Source of the DNA: Myxococcota bacterium | Lineage (GTDB): Bacteria; Myxococcota; B64-G9 | DNA: 64,000 nucleotides | Direction: 5' to 3' | Assembly (NCBI GenBank): GCA_022710975.1 | Contig: JAKLGA010000006.1 | Span: forward strand, 328,878-392,877 | In this document: piece by piece, positions 38,853-46,748 of the stretch | How the letters are laid out: every line of letters begins with the position of its first letter | Position numbering within the stretch: position 1 is the first letter of the stretch | The notes under the pieces: generated by a model | Databases searched by the model: none | Told to the model about the DNA's origin: nothing | The model's input: the letters and a program-made list of their open reading frames with translations, nothing else | Made by a program: the position numbers and the translations under genes

Positions 38853-39980
38853 TCACGCCCGGGGCTCGAGCAGCAGACCGGTCAGCCAGCGCGGCACCGC
38901 CGCGGCCCAGGGGTGGAGGTCCTGGCTGCGCTCCCGGCGGGCCAGGCGCAGCAGGCGGTCGAGGCGGTCCGGATCCAGCCGGCCGACGAGCGGCGCGAGC
39001 CAGCGCAGGCGCTCGAGCCGGCCCTGGCCGGTCGCCTGCCGCCAGCGCTGCTGGTAGTCGGGCAGGGCGAAGGAGCTGCCGGCCAGGAACCGGCCGGCCG
39101 CCCGGCCGGCCAGGTGTCCGCCCGCCAGGGCGCCGGTCAGGCTGGCGAAGCCGAAGGTCGCCAGGCCATCCCCGGCCGCGAGCACGTTGGCCCGGTAGGC
39201 GTGCTGGGCGGGGGCCAGCAGGCGGACCACGGCCGCCCGCGTGGCCAGGCGCCGGCGGCCCCCGAGCCGCTCGATGCGATCGGCCAGCAACCGGTCGAGG
39301 TCCCCCGGCACGCCATGGGGGCCGAGCAGCTCCACCACGCTGGCCAGGCAGCGATCCTCGAACCCCATGGCCAGGAACCAGCGGCCGGCCTCCAGCAGGT
39401 GCAGCATCAAGGTGCCCCGCCCCACCTCCAGGCGATCGACCTCGACCTCCCGCTGGAACAGCACGCCGAGCTTCTCCCGCCGGGGGTTGACGTGCTGGGC
39501 CACGGGGCCGTGCACGCCGTCCGCGCCCACCACCACGCGCGCCTGGTGCTCGACGTCCGCCCGCACACGGGCCTCGCGCCCGTCGGTCTGCAGCTCGCGC
39601 ACCGGGTTGCCGAGCTGGACCTCGATGCCCGACGCCTCCAGCCGCCGCAGCCAGGCGCCCTTGAGCCGGCGCTCGTCGACCACCACCCGCGGGGTCTCCA
39701 GCGGCAGGAAGGCGCGCTCGCGGTGGCCGCGCAGCTCCAGGCGGTGGATCAGCCCACGCACGCCCCCCGGGACCGCCAGGTGGTGCTCCGGCAGCACCAG
39801 CTCGTCGCCGCGGGCCTCGAGCCGGGCGCCCACGGGCAGGCCCAGCCCGAGGCAGCCGCGGGCCTTCTGCACCACGCTCTCGCGGCCCTCGAGCAGCAAC
39901 ACCTTGCGCCCGCCGAGCTCCGCGGCGCAGGCCAGGCCGGCGTGGCCGGCGCCGACCACGATGGCGTCATACCGGGGCAT
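38853..39980 (-). CDS. FAD-dependent oxidoreductase, geranylgeranyl-reductase-like
   Basis: A 375-residue flavoprotein. The N-terminal Rossmann motif is VVGAGHAGLACAAEL, a GADGVHGPV motif lies mid-protein, and AAGDGLATFGFASLTGALAGG near residue 270 is the second FAD-binding motif. These mark the geranylgeranyl reductase/p-hydroxybenzoate hydroxylase group, which reduce isoprenoid double bonds or hydroxylate aromatics. The C-terminal helices are basic. Its ATG overlaps the thymidylate kinase stop by 14 bases. Substrate unknown. Confidence 0.8.
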   Translation of the reverse strand: MPRYDAIVVGAGHAGLACAAELGGRKVLLLEGRESVVQKARGCLGLGLPVGARLEARGDELVLPEHHLAVPGGVRGLIHRLELRGHRERAFLPLETPRVVVDERRLKGAWLRRLEASGIEVQLGNPVRELQTDGREARVRADVEHQARVVVGADGVHGPVAQHVNPRREKLGVLFQREVEVDRLEVGRGTLMLHLLEAGRWFLAMGFEDRCLASVVELLGPHGVPGDLDRLLADRIERLGGRRRLATRAAVVRLLAPAQHAYRANVLAAGDGLATFGFASLTGALAGGHLAGRAAGRFLAGSSFALPDYQQRWRQATGQGRLERLRWLAPLVGRLDPDRLDRLLRLARRERSQDLHPWAAAVPRWLTGLLLEPRA

Positions 39981-40641
39981 GCGCCCCCGGGTGCGCCAGG
40001 CCGAAGCGGCGCTGCAGGTCGGCCTGGAGGGAGCGAAGCACCTCGGCCGGCGGCCGGCTGCCGTCGAGCACCGCGATGGGCTCGCCCGGCAGGAGCCTGG
40101 GCAGCTCGCGGTACAGGCCCTCCAGGCGGAGCTGGATCGGATCGGTCTCGTACAGCTCGGGGGTGGCCCCGCGCCCGGAGCGGCGCCGGGCGGCGGCGGC
40201 CGCGGGGACGTCCAGCACGTAGGTGACGTCCGGGGCGCGCGCGTGACTGTTCAGCGCCCGGACCCAGGCCTGATCCCCGTCCAGCGACTGGTACAGCAGG
40301 CTCGAGTGGTAGTAGCGATCCGACAGCACCCAGCGGCCCGACTCCAGCGCCGGCAGGACCTCGGACTCGAGGTGATCCATGCGATCCGCGGCGAACAGCA
40401 GCGCCATCACGTCGTTGCCGGGCGGGCGCGCCTCGCCCCGGCCCGGCCTGGCCACCAGGCGCCCGCGCAGCGCCTGGCGGATGAGCAGCCCGATCGGGCC
40501 GGGCGACGGCTCGTAGGTCTCGTGCACCCCGAGGCCCAGGCCGCGCAGCCACTCTCCGAGCAGGCGTGTCTGCGTGGTGGTCCCCGCGCCGTCCAGCCCC
40601 TCGAGCACCACGAACCTGGCCGCGGGGGATGACGCCTGCAT
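39967..40641 (-). CDS. tmk: Thymidylate kinase-like protein with altered P-loop
   Basis: A 224-residue dTMP kinase homologue that would phosphorylate dTMP to dTDP. The fold markers are LEGLDGAGTTTQ at the N-terminus, DRYYHSS (thymidine/phosphate site) and a lid segment with RRRSGRG. In the P-loop the usual Lys (GxGKT) is Thr21, giving GAGTTT; this residue normally contacts the ATP phosphates. An Arg-rich lid may compensate, as in some Tmk types. GAGG lies six bases before the ATG at 40641, in an operon with the TPR gene (eight-base gap). Confidence 0.82.
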   Translation of the reverse strand: MQASSPAARFVVLEGLDGAGTTTQTRLLGEWLRGLGLGVHETYEPSPGPIGLLIRQALRGRLVARPGRGEARPPGNDVMALLFAADRMDHLESEVLPALESGRWVLSDRYYHSSLLYQSLDGDQAWVRALNSHARAPDVTYVLDVPAAAAARRRSGRGATPELYETDPIQLRLEGLYRELPRLLPGEPIAVLDGSRPPAEVLRSLQADLQRRFGLAHPGAHAPV

Positions 40642-40649
40642 CGGCTGCC

Positions 40650-43600
40650 TCACTTGATGCGCTTGAGCACCTCCCGGGCGCGCTTGGCGTCCGGGCCCTT
40701 GGCCTGCAGGTCGAGGAACTTGGTCAGCAGCTCCTTGGCCCTGGCCTCCTTGCGATCGTCGTACTCGAGCAGCCCCAGGCGGAAGAGGGTGGGCGCGTGG
40801 TCCGGGTGGCCCTCGAGCACCTTCAGGTAGGCCGCGCGCGCCCCGCCCAGGTTGTCCTGGCGATCGAAGGTGGCGGCCACCTCGAACAGCGACTCGGCGT
40901 CCTCGGGCAGGCTCTGGGAGGCCAGGCGGAACAGGCGCCGGGCCTTGCCCCAGCGGCCGTCCCCGGAGGCGCCGTCCTTGGACATCGCCCGGGCCGCCAG
41001 CATGAACAGGCGGTGGACCTCGGCCGCGGGCTTGCCCTGCCTCCTGGCCAGCGCGGCCGCGGCCTCGTACGCCCCGGCGGCCTGGGACCACTTGCCCTTG
41101 GCTTGCAGCAGCCTGGCCAGGCCCTCCTGCGCGCGCAGCAGCTTCTTGCGGCGGAGGCTGTCCCTGAGGCTCTTCTCGGCCGCGGTGATGGAGCGCGCGC
41201 CGAGCTGCGCCAGGCCCAGATCGGCCAGGATCTCCGGATCGTTCTTGTCCTCGACGGCCGCGGCCTGCAGGGCCCGCACGGCGGGGTAGAAACGCCCGCT
41301 GGCCAGCTCCACCCGCCCCTCCACGTGCAGGCTGTGCGCGTCCTTCCAGCCCATCTTGCGCGCCTTGGCCACCGCCACCCTCGCCTTGTCCGTGTCACCC
41401 AGGTCGAGCAGCGCCTCGGCCATGCCCACCAGGGCCTCGGCGTGCTCGGGGCGCTCGGTCAGCACCCGGGCGAAGGCCTCCAGGGCCATCTGGGGCTCCG
41501 CGCCGCGCAGCTTCAGCAGCCCGAACAGGAACTGGGCATCGATGGCAAACGGGTTGGCCTGCAGCGCCCTGGTGACCCAGGCCTCGGCCTGCTCCGGGCG
41601 GCGGGCGTCGTACTCCATCCAGCCGAGCGCCGTGAGGGCCAGGAAACAGCGCGGATCGAGCTCGACGGCCTTCTGGTAGTTCGCCACGGCTCCCTTGCGC
41701 AGGTTGATCTCTTCCCGGTAGCGGCCCATGGCGTAGTGGCCGAGGGCCTCCCCGGGTTGCTCCTTGAGCAGCGCCTGCAGGGTCTTGCGCGCCGCCTCCC
41801 CGTCGCCGCCCTCGAGCTGCGCCAGCCCGAGCAGGGCGCAGGCCCGGGCGCGCTCCGCTGCGCCCTCCGGCACCTGGCGCAGATCCGCGGCGGCCCCAGC
41901 CGCGTTGCCGGTCAGCAGCAGGGCCTCGCCGCGCAGCACGAGGAAGGGCGCCGCCGGGACCTTCTGGCCCACCAGGGCGTCCAGGCCCTTGAGCGCCTCC
42001 CGGGCCTTGCCGCGCGGCAGCAGGGCGGCCAGGCTCATCAGGCGCGCCTCGATGGCCTCGGGGCGCAGCTCGAGCACGCGGGCGGTGTGGGTGACCGCCT
42101 CGTCCAGGGCGAAGTAGCGCAGGCAGACCTGGGCCAGCTCGAGCCGGAAGTCCGCGTCGTCGGGCAACAGGCTCGCCGCGGCCGTCACGGCCGACAGTGC
42201 CCGGGTGCGCTCTCCGGCCAGGAAGGCCACCTCGGCCAGCAGGCGGTGCGCCTGGGCGCGGTGGCGGTCGGTCACCAGCGGGAGCTGGAGCAGGCGTCCG
42301 AGGTCCTCCTCGGCGCGCGGCAGATCCTTGCCCAGGCCCAGGCGCAGGCGCGCGAGCCGCAGCAGGGAGCGCACGTGCACCCCGTTGATGGCCTGGGCGC
42401 GCGCCGCGAGCTCCGCGGCGGCCGGCAGGTCGCCCGTGCGCTCGGCCACCTCCGCGCGCAGATCGAGCAGGCGCACGTCCGCGGGGAAGGCGGCCAGGGC
42501 GGCGTCCAGGAGCGGCCTGGCCTGGTCGAACCGCTCCGCCCGGACCAGGCTCTCCGCCGCGAGCGCGGTCAGGCGGGGATCGGTCGGGCTGCGTTTCTGG
42601 GCCGCCTGGATGGCGTCCAGGAGCTCCGCGGGCGGAGGCCGCGCCGCCAGGTGCAGGCGGGCCGTGAGCAGCTCGAGCGCGCTCTCGTCCGTCCCCTGCC
42701 CGACCAGGCGCTCGGCGTCCTCGCGCATGCTCAGGTTCGGCCCGTACTCGTCGTGCATGCGGGCGGACACCAGCGCCAGCAGGGCCTGCGCGCGGCCGTG
42801 GGCCGGCAGGAGCTCGAGCAGCTTCTGCAGGCGATCGCGCGCGTCGGTGTAGCCGGCCATGGTGTCCTGCGAGATGGCGCCGCTGGCCTGATCGAGCAGA
42901 TCGGCGATCTGCTCGTCGCGGATGTGCCGGTAGCCCACCCACACGCCGGCCACGATCGCCAGCAGCAGCAAGGGCACGACCACCAGGAACACCTTCCAGT
43001 ACGAGATCGACGAGGACGGCGTGGCCGGCTGGGCGCGCTGCGGCGCGGGCTCGGGCGGCGGCTGCATGGCGAGCGTGTCGGGCGCCGCCGCGAGCCCGCC
43101 GCCGGGCGCCTGCCGCACGGACGGCTCGCGATCCCAGGGCGCCAGCTCGGGCGCGGCCGGCTCGGCCAGGCGGGTCGGCGGCTCGTCGGCGCGGTCGGAG
43201 CGCGGGAAGCCGGCCACCCGGTTCACGGCGTTGGAGATCTCGGCGCGCAAGCCCACGCCGGAGTCCATGCGGGTCTCGAGCTCCGAGAGGTCCTCGGCCT
43301 CGCCGAGGTCCAGCTTGGCCGTGGGAGGCTCGTCCAGCGCGGCCGGCCGGGAGGGCAGCAGGGCCCCGGGCTGCTCCGCGGGCCGCGGCGGCTGCTGCAT
43401 CATGGGGTTGTCGAGGTACATCGTCGGCGGCTCGTAGTCGTCATCCAGGTCGTCGAGGGGCGCGGGCGCGGGGCTGGCCGCGCCCTCCAGCGGCGAGAGG
43501 AGCTCCTCGCCGTCCGCCAGGAACTCGTCGGTCGCCAGGGGCGGCTGCCCTGCCCCGCCCTGGGCGGAGGACTCGAGCAGGGCGCGCAGCGAGGCCACCC

Positions 43601-43979
43601 GCGGATCGCCGGGCGCGAACCGGGCGGCCTTGTCCAGGTAGGGCGCGGCGGCGGGGAGCTGGCCGGCCTCCACCAGGGCCTGGGCGATGGCCAGGAACAG
43701 CTCGGGGTCCGAGGAGCGCAGGGAGCAGGCCCGCTCGAACGAGCGGATGGCCTCCTCCAGGCGCCCGGACAGGACCAGGACCTGGCCGTAGGCCCGGTGG
43801 GCCTCGGGCAGGTCGGGCCGCATCCCCACGCTCCGCTCGGCGGCGCGCAGCGCCTCCGGCAGCCTGCCAGCCCGGGCCAGCAGCTGGGCCAGGTCGCCGA
43901 AGCGGATGGGATCTGGCTGGCCCGCGAGGGCCGACTGGAGCGCAGCGATCTCCTGCGCCAGACGCTCGTCAACCGCCAT
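40650..43979 (-). CDS. Large TPR-repeat protein with one membrane segment
   Basis: A 1109-residue protein. N-terminal TPRs (about 20-150, LPEALRAAERSVGMRPDLPE) are followed by a long acidic Pro-rich linker carrying several 'EPPT' motifs (about 165-325), a membrane helix (about 322-345, VFLVVVPLLLLAIVAGVWVG), and then a very long TPR solenoid reaching the end. The N-terminal part probably lies in the cytoplasm with the solenoid outside, or the reverse. Such proteins act as scaffolds for envelope machinery. GAGGGA is upstream of the ATG. tmk and the flavoprotein gene follow in the same direction. Confidence 0.82.
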   Translation of the reverse strand: MAVDERLAQEIAALQSALAGQPDPIRFGDLAQLLARAGRLPEALRAAERSVGMRPDLPEAHRAYGQVLVLSGRLEEAIRSFERACSLRSSDPELFLAIAQALVEAGQLPAAAPYLDKAARFAPGDPRVASLRALLESSAQGGAGQPPLATDEFLADGEELLSPLEGAASPAPAPLDDLDDDYEPPTMYLDNPMMQQPPRPAEQPGALLPSRPAALDEPPTAKLDLGEAEDLSELETRMDSGVGLRAEISNAVNRVAGFPRSDRADEPPTRLAEPAAPELAPWDREPSVRQAPGGGLAAAPDTLAMQPPPEPAPQRAQPATPSSSISYWKVFLVVVPLLLLAIVAGVWVGYRHIRDEQIADLLDQASGAISQDTMAGYTDARDRLQKLLELLPAHGRAQALLALVSARMHDEYGPNLSMREDAERLVGQGTDESALELLTARLHLAARPPPAELLDAIQAAQKRSPTDPRLTALAAESLVRAERFDQARPLLDAALAAFPADVRLLDLRAEVAERTGDLPAAAELAARAQAINGVHVRSLLRLARLRLGLGKDLPRAEEDLGRLLQLPLVTDRHRAQAHRLLAEVAFLAGERTRALSAVTAAASLLPDDADFRLELAQVCLRYFALDEAVTHTARVLELRPEAIEARLMSLAALLPRGKAREALKGLDALVGQKVPAAPFLVLRGEALLLTGNAAGAAADLRQVPEGAAERARACALLGLAQLEGGDGEAARKTLQALLKEQPGEALGHYAMGRYREEINLRKGAVANYQKAVELDPRCFLALTALGWMEYDARRPEQAEAWVTRALQANPFAIDAQFLFGLLKLRGAEPQMALEAFARVLTERPEHAEALVGMAEALLDLGDTDKARVAVAKARKMGWKDAHSLHVEGRVELASGRFYPAVRALQAAAVEDKNDPEILADLGLAQLGARSITAAEKSLRDSLRRKKLLRAQEGLARLLQAKGKWSQAAGAYEAAAALARRQGKPAAEVHRLFMLAARAMSKDGASGDGRWGKARRLFRLASQSLPEDAESLFEVAATFDRQDNLGGARAAYLKVLEGHPDHAPTLFRLGLLEYDDRKEARAKELLTKFLDLQAKGPDAKRAREVLKRIK

Positions 43980-44044
43980 CGTGGTGTTTCCCTCGAACCC
44001 GGCGACATCTCATCAGGAACGGGCCGGGTTGTCAACCCGCGGGC

Positions 44045-44082
44045 AAAAAAAAGAGCGGGTCCGGATATGACCGGACCCGCTC
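44045..44082 (-). terminator. Strong intrinsic terminator
   Basis: A perfect 12-bp stem (GAGCGGGTCCGG with its complement, 44053-44082) with a six-base loop, followed on the minus strand by eight U. It ends transcription from the V4R-like gene, 186 bases past that gene's stop, and insulates the TPR gene. Confidence 0.88.
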
Positions 44083-44268
44083 GCAATCATTGCAGGTGGC
44101 ACGACGGGAATTTCGCCAGACCGATCAGGGCACCTCGCACCAGCCCACCACCACCCTGACTACCATGCACCCGGCCCCACGACGCCACCAACCCTGCCAG
44201 TCGGGCGACCTGCTTTCCCGTCCGATCCCTTGCCTGGAACCACCTCCTGCCCCTGCAATTCCGAACGA
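44083..44268. other. Long 3' untranslated stretch before the terminator
   Basis: A 186-base stretch between the V4R-like stop and the terminator. No ORF is convincing. It could hold a 3'-derived small RNA. Confidence 0.35.
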
Positions 44269-44769
44269 CTACCTCTCACGGCTGCCGAGCTCGGCCCTGA
44301 AGAGGCACACCTCGCCCGGCCCACCACCGCACTCGATCTCCTTCACCTCGACCCTGGCCCAGCGCCCCGTCGACTGCAGGCAGCCGGCCAGGAAACCTTC
44401 CACGTAGGCGCAGCCGCCCTCCAGCACCGCACCGCTGCAGCAGCAGGCGCACTCGAACACCCGCAAGATCAGGTGCTCGTTCGACTCCTCCACCACGCCC
44501 GCCCGGCCCAGCCCGCGCGCCTGCACGCTGTAGAGCACGTCCGCGAGGCTCTGCACGCTCTCCTGGAGCCCCGCCGCCCGGCCCTCCTCCTGGATGGTGC
44601 GCGCGGGCACGGCGGCCTTGCGCATGGAGGCGATCCGGGTCCTGACGTCCGCGATTCCGTCCACCTGCCGCCTCGCCCTTCGCAGCTCGTTCGCGATCAG
44701 GGTCGTCGAAGCCAACTGGCGCACCCTCAGAGGTCCTGCCAGCGCCAGCGCGTGGAAGCTCGACTTCAT
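44269..44769 (-). CDS. Cys-rich V4R-like domain protein
   Basis: A 166-residue protein with an N-terminal helical part (LIANELRRARRQVDGIADVR) and a C-terminal Cys-rich region that resembles a 4-vinyl-reductase (V4R) domain: RVFECACCCSGAVLEGGC, FLAGCLQ, and VEVKEIECGGGPGEVCLFRA near the end. V4R domains bind small hydrophobic ligands and a metal through C-terminal Cys. The ATG at 44769 has GGAGGG upstream; earlier TTG/ATG starts lack one. A strong terminator lies downstream. Codon choice is less GC-biased than in neighbours. The family call is tentative. Confidence 0.5.
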   Translation of the reverse strand: MKSSFHALALAGPLRVRQLASTTLIANELRRARRQVDGIADVRTRIASMRKAAVPARTIQEEGRAAGLQESVQSLADVLYSVQARGLGRAGVVEESNEHLILRVFECACCCSGAVLEGGCAYVEGFLAGCLQSTGRWARVEVKEIECGGGPGEVCLFRAELGSRER

Positions 44770-44924
44770 CCGCCCTCCAGTGCCCGACGCAGGCGACAGC
44801 CTGTCCTTCAGCAAGTTGCATACCAACCCACGACCGCCCCGAAGAAAATCAGAAATTGATGAATTAACTTCTTGTTACAGCAATTCTTAGCGCCCCTTGC
44901 CAGGGTGGCCGAAATGCGTTTCGA

Positions 44925-44936
44925 GGTAAATTGACC
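44925..44936 (+). repeat. Copy 1 of a 12-bp repeat
   Basis: GGTAAATTGACC, immediately preceded by CGTTTCGA. An identical 12-mer lies at 45068-45079. Confidence 0.6.
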
Positions 44937-44982
44937 GCAATTGATCTCGCCAGTTTTCTGGCCTGATTTTCTAGAGACTCAG

Positions 44983-45038
44983 GGAATCCGAAATGCAGTT
45001 TTTTACCGCATTGTTTTGATTGCCTTTCTCCGGATTCC
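44983..45038. repeat. Nested inverted repeat (REP-like or IS end-like)
   Basis: GGAATCCG (44983-44990) pairs with CGGATTCC (45031-45038), and inside it AATGC (44992-44996) pairs with GCATT (45008-45012). The T-rich loop suggests a cruciform or structured RNA. Confidence 0.5.
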
Positions 45039-45065
45039 AGCCAGAGTGTGCGAATCGTATCGAGT

Positions 45066-45081
45066 GGGGTAAATTGACCCC
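45066..45081 (+). repeat. Copy 2 of the repeat, in a 16-bp imperfect palindrome
   Basis: GGGGTAAATTGACCCC contains the second GGTAAATTGACC and reads nearly the same on both strands. It is followed by CGTTTCGA, which precedes copy 1. Confidence 0.6.
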
Positions 45082-45141
45082 GTTTCGATGTGCGGCCGAT
45101 CACGCCGGGCGGGCGAGCTCGCCCCCAGGAGGAAACCCATC

Positions 45142-45159
45142 ATGAAACTGAAGAGTTGA
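45142..45159 (+). other. Five-codon mini-ORF behind a strong Shine-Dalgarno
   Basis: AGGAGG at 45127-45132 precedes ATG at 45142; the frame MKLKS ends in TGA at 45157. A second AGGAGG-ATG at 45178-45191 opens a frame that does not look coding. Leader peptide or relic of a truncated gene. Confidence 0.4.
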
Positions 45160-45258
45160 CTTGACAAGGACCCAATCAGGAGGCCAGAATGGCTCACGCA
45201 CGGGTCCACCCTCGTCCAGTTGCCGGACTGGAGGGCCTGGTGCCCATTGGAGGAAGGC

Positions 45259-46701
45259 ATGCCTGGCCGCTTGGTTCGCTCCACCCTGGGTGTCAGTGCC
45301 CTCTCCTTCCTCCTCCTGTCCGTGGGCACCTGCCAGGACTACGCCTTCGAGGAGCTACCCAGCTCCGTCATCCGCGAGAAGCGCATCGTGCAGAACATCA
45401 GCGTGGCGACCGACATCGACATCCTGTTCGTGATCGACAACTCGGGCTCCATGGTGGGAGAGCAAGTGCAGCTAGCCAACTCCTTCTCCATTCTGACCGA
45501 CACGCTGGACGAGACCTTTGGCGAAGGCAAGTACCAGATTGCGGTCATCACCACGGGTATGGAATCCGAAGGCTGCCCGCCCTGCGACGCGGTCATCGAC
45601 CAGTCCTGCATGAACGAGACCGGCGAGAACGGCCGCTTCCAGTCCCGCCGGGGCCGCATCGTCGACCCGCTTGCAAATCCGCCCGAGTTCGCCTTCGATC
45701 CTCCCGATCCCGCCTGCCGCATCGTCACCTCGGCGAACAAGACCTGCTTCTACGACAGCGCGACACAGAGCGGCATCGCGCTCGTGGGCACCAACGGCTG
45801 CGGGTACGAGAAGGGGCTGGAGCCCATCCGGGTGGCGCTCTCGGATCTCGCGGGCACGACCAGCGCCGGATTCCTGCGGGACAATGCCACGCTAGCCATC
45901 TTCGTGATCTCGGACGAGGAGGACTGCGGCAAGGTCGGCGACGTCACTGAGAATATTTTCGCTCCGGGAATTGGCGGCAAGGTCTGCTACTACGCATCCA
46001 AGGGAGAAGGACCGGATGGCACGGTGGTGGATCCAAAGGCGGGCCTGCCCTACCGGCTCACACCGGTCCAAGAGTACTACGACTTCTTGATGGAGTTGAA
46101 GGGAAACCGGCCCGGCATGGTCAAGTTCGCCGCGGTGGTGGGCGTGGCGGACGAGGCGAATCCGGGTGCCACCGAGATCACCTATCAATCCGCGCAGCCC
46201 AACTCCGATGTCAACCCAGCCTGCACTACCGATGGCTGCTCTGGCGACGGGTGCTTTGCCAACGCAGGAACCCGCTACGTGGAGCTGGCCGAGATGTTCG
46301 GGCTCCAGGAGGGCGGGAACGGCCTCGTGGGCAAGATCTGCGTCAACGACTTCTCCGAGCTGATGAAGAAGTTCGGAGAGTTCGTGTCCTGTCCGAGGTA
46401 CTTCAAGCTGAGCGAGACGCTCCTCGATCCTGCGCTGGCCAACATCCTGCTGAACAACGTGGAGGTGCCGCGCTACTCCTGCGTCGTGACCGGGCGCATC
46501 GAGGAATGCAGCGGCGTGGGCGCGCAGGGCTGCACCGAGGGCACCTGCGTCGAGACCTGGCACTACTACCTGCCTGGCGATGCCGGCAACCCGTTTCCGG
46601 CTTCTCCTGGCGGTGTCATCGAGTTCGCCGATCACTACCAGCCCTGTGATCTGATCACCGAAGGGCAGATGGTGTTCGAGGTCGTGTACGTCACCCTCTA
46701 G
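45259..46701 (+). CDS. vWA-domain lipoprotein, copy A
   Basis: A 480-residue exported protein. The signal peptide ends near VGTC, a probable lipidation site. A von Willebrand A-type domain follows with the MIDAS motif DNSGSM (about residues 70-75) in a DIDILFVIDNSGSMVG strand-loop. Many conserved Cys pairs (GCPPCDAVIDQSC, NKTCFYD, CVETWHYY) suggest disulfides. It should bind a divalent ion and a protein or surface ligand outside the cell. GGAGGAAGGC precedes the ATG at 45259. It is tandem with a close paralogue 47 bases downstream. Codon use is less GC-rich than elsewhere in the window. Confidence 0.82.
   Translation: MPGRLVRSTLGVSALSFLLLSVGTCQDYAFEELPSSVIREKRIVQNISVATDIDILFVIDNSGSMVGEQVQLANSFSILTDTLDETFGEGKYQIAVITTGMESEGCPPCDAVIDQSCMNETGENGRFQSRRGRIVDPLANPPEFAFDPPDPACRIVTSANKTCFYDSATQSGIALVGTNGCGYEKGLEPIRVALSDLAGTTSAGFLRDNATLAIFVISDEEDCGKVGDVTENIFAPGIGGKVCYYASKGEGPDGTVVDPKAGLPYRLTPVQEYYDFLMELKGNRPGMVKFAAVVGVADEANPGATEITYQSAQPNSDVNPACTTDGCSGDGCFANAGTRYVELAEMFGLQEGGNGLVGKICVNDFSELMKKFGEFVSCPRYFKLSETLLDPALANILLNNVEVPRYSCVVTGRIEECSGVGAQGCTEGTCVETWHYYLPGDAGNPFPASPGGVIEFADHYQPCDLITEGQMVFEVVYVTL
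45331..45458 (+). repeat. Nearly identical block shared by the two vWA genes (copy A)
   Basis: These 128 bases match 46821-46948 at all but two positions, while the flanking coding sequence has diverged, also at synonymous sites. Confidence 0.75.
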
Positions 46702-46748
46702 ACCATCGAACGATGAACTGGCGAGTCGGCGCTCTTTGGGAGGATCTC

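Larger units (their letters stand above)
44770..45258. other. AT-rich intergenic region with repeats and three SD-ATG modules
   Basis: About 490 bases without a supported gene, clearly richer in A/T than its surroundings, so an import or remnant is likely. It holds two copies of GGTAAATTGACC, a nested inverted repeat at 44983-45038, and short ORFs behind good Shine-Dalgarno sites at 45142 and 45189 ahead of the vWA gene at 45259. Each is listed separately. Confidence 0.6.

Noticed and set aside
44090..44407. A 105-codon plus-strand ORF across the 3' region of the V4R-like gene
   Set aside because: Pro/Thr/Ser-rich, no Shine-Dalgarno, and it lies antisense to the V4R-like gene and its terminator region.
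45189..45950. ORF with an excellent Shine-Dalgarno ahead of the vWA gene
   Set aside because: Its translation is low-complexity Arg/His/Pro and in a different frame from the vWA protein; kept only as a translational signal in the leader.
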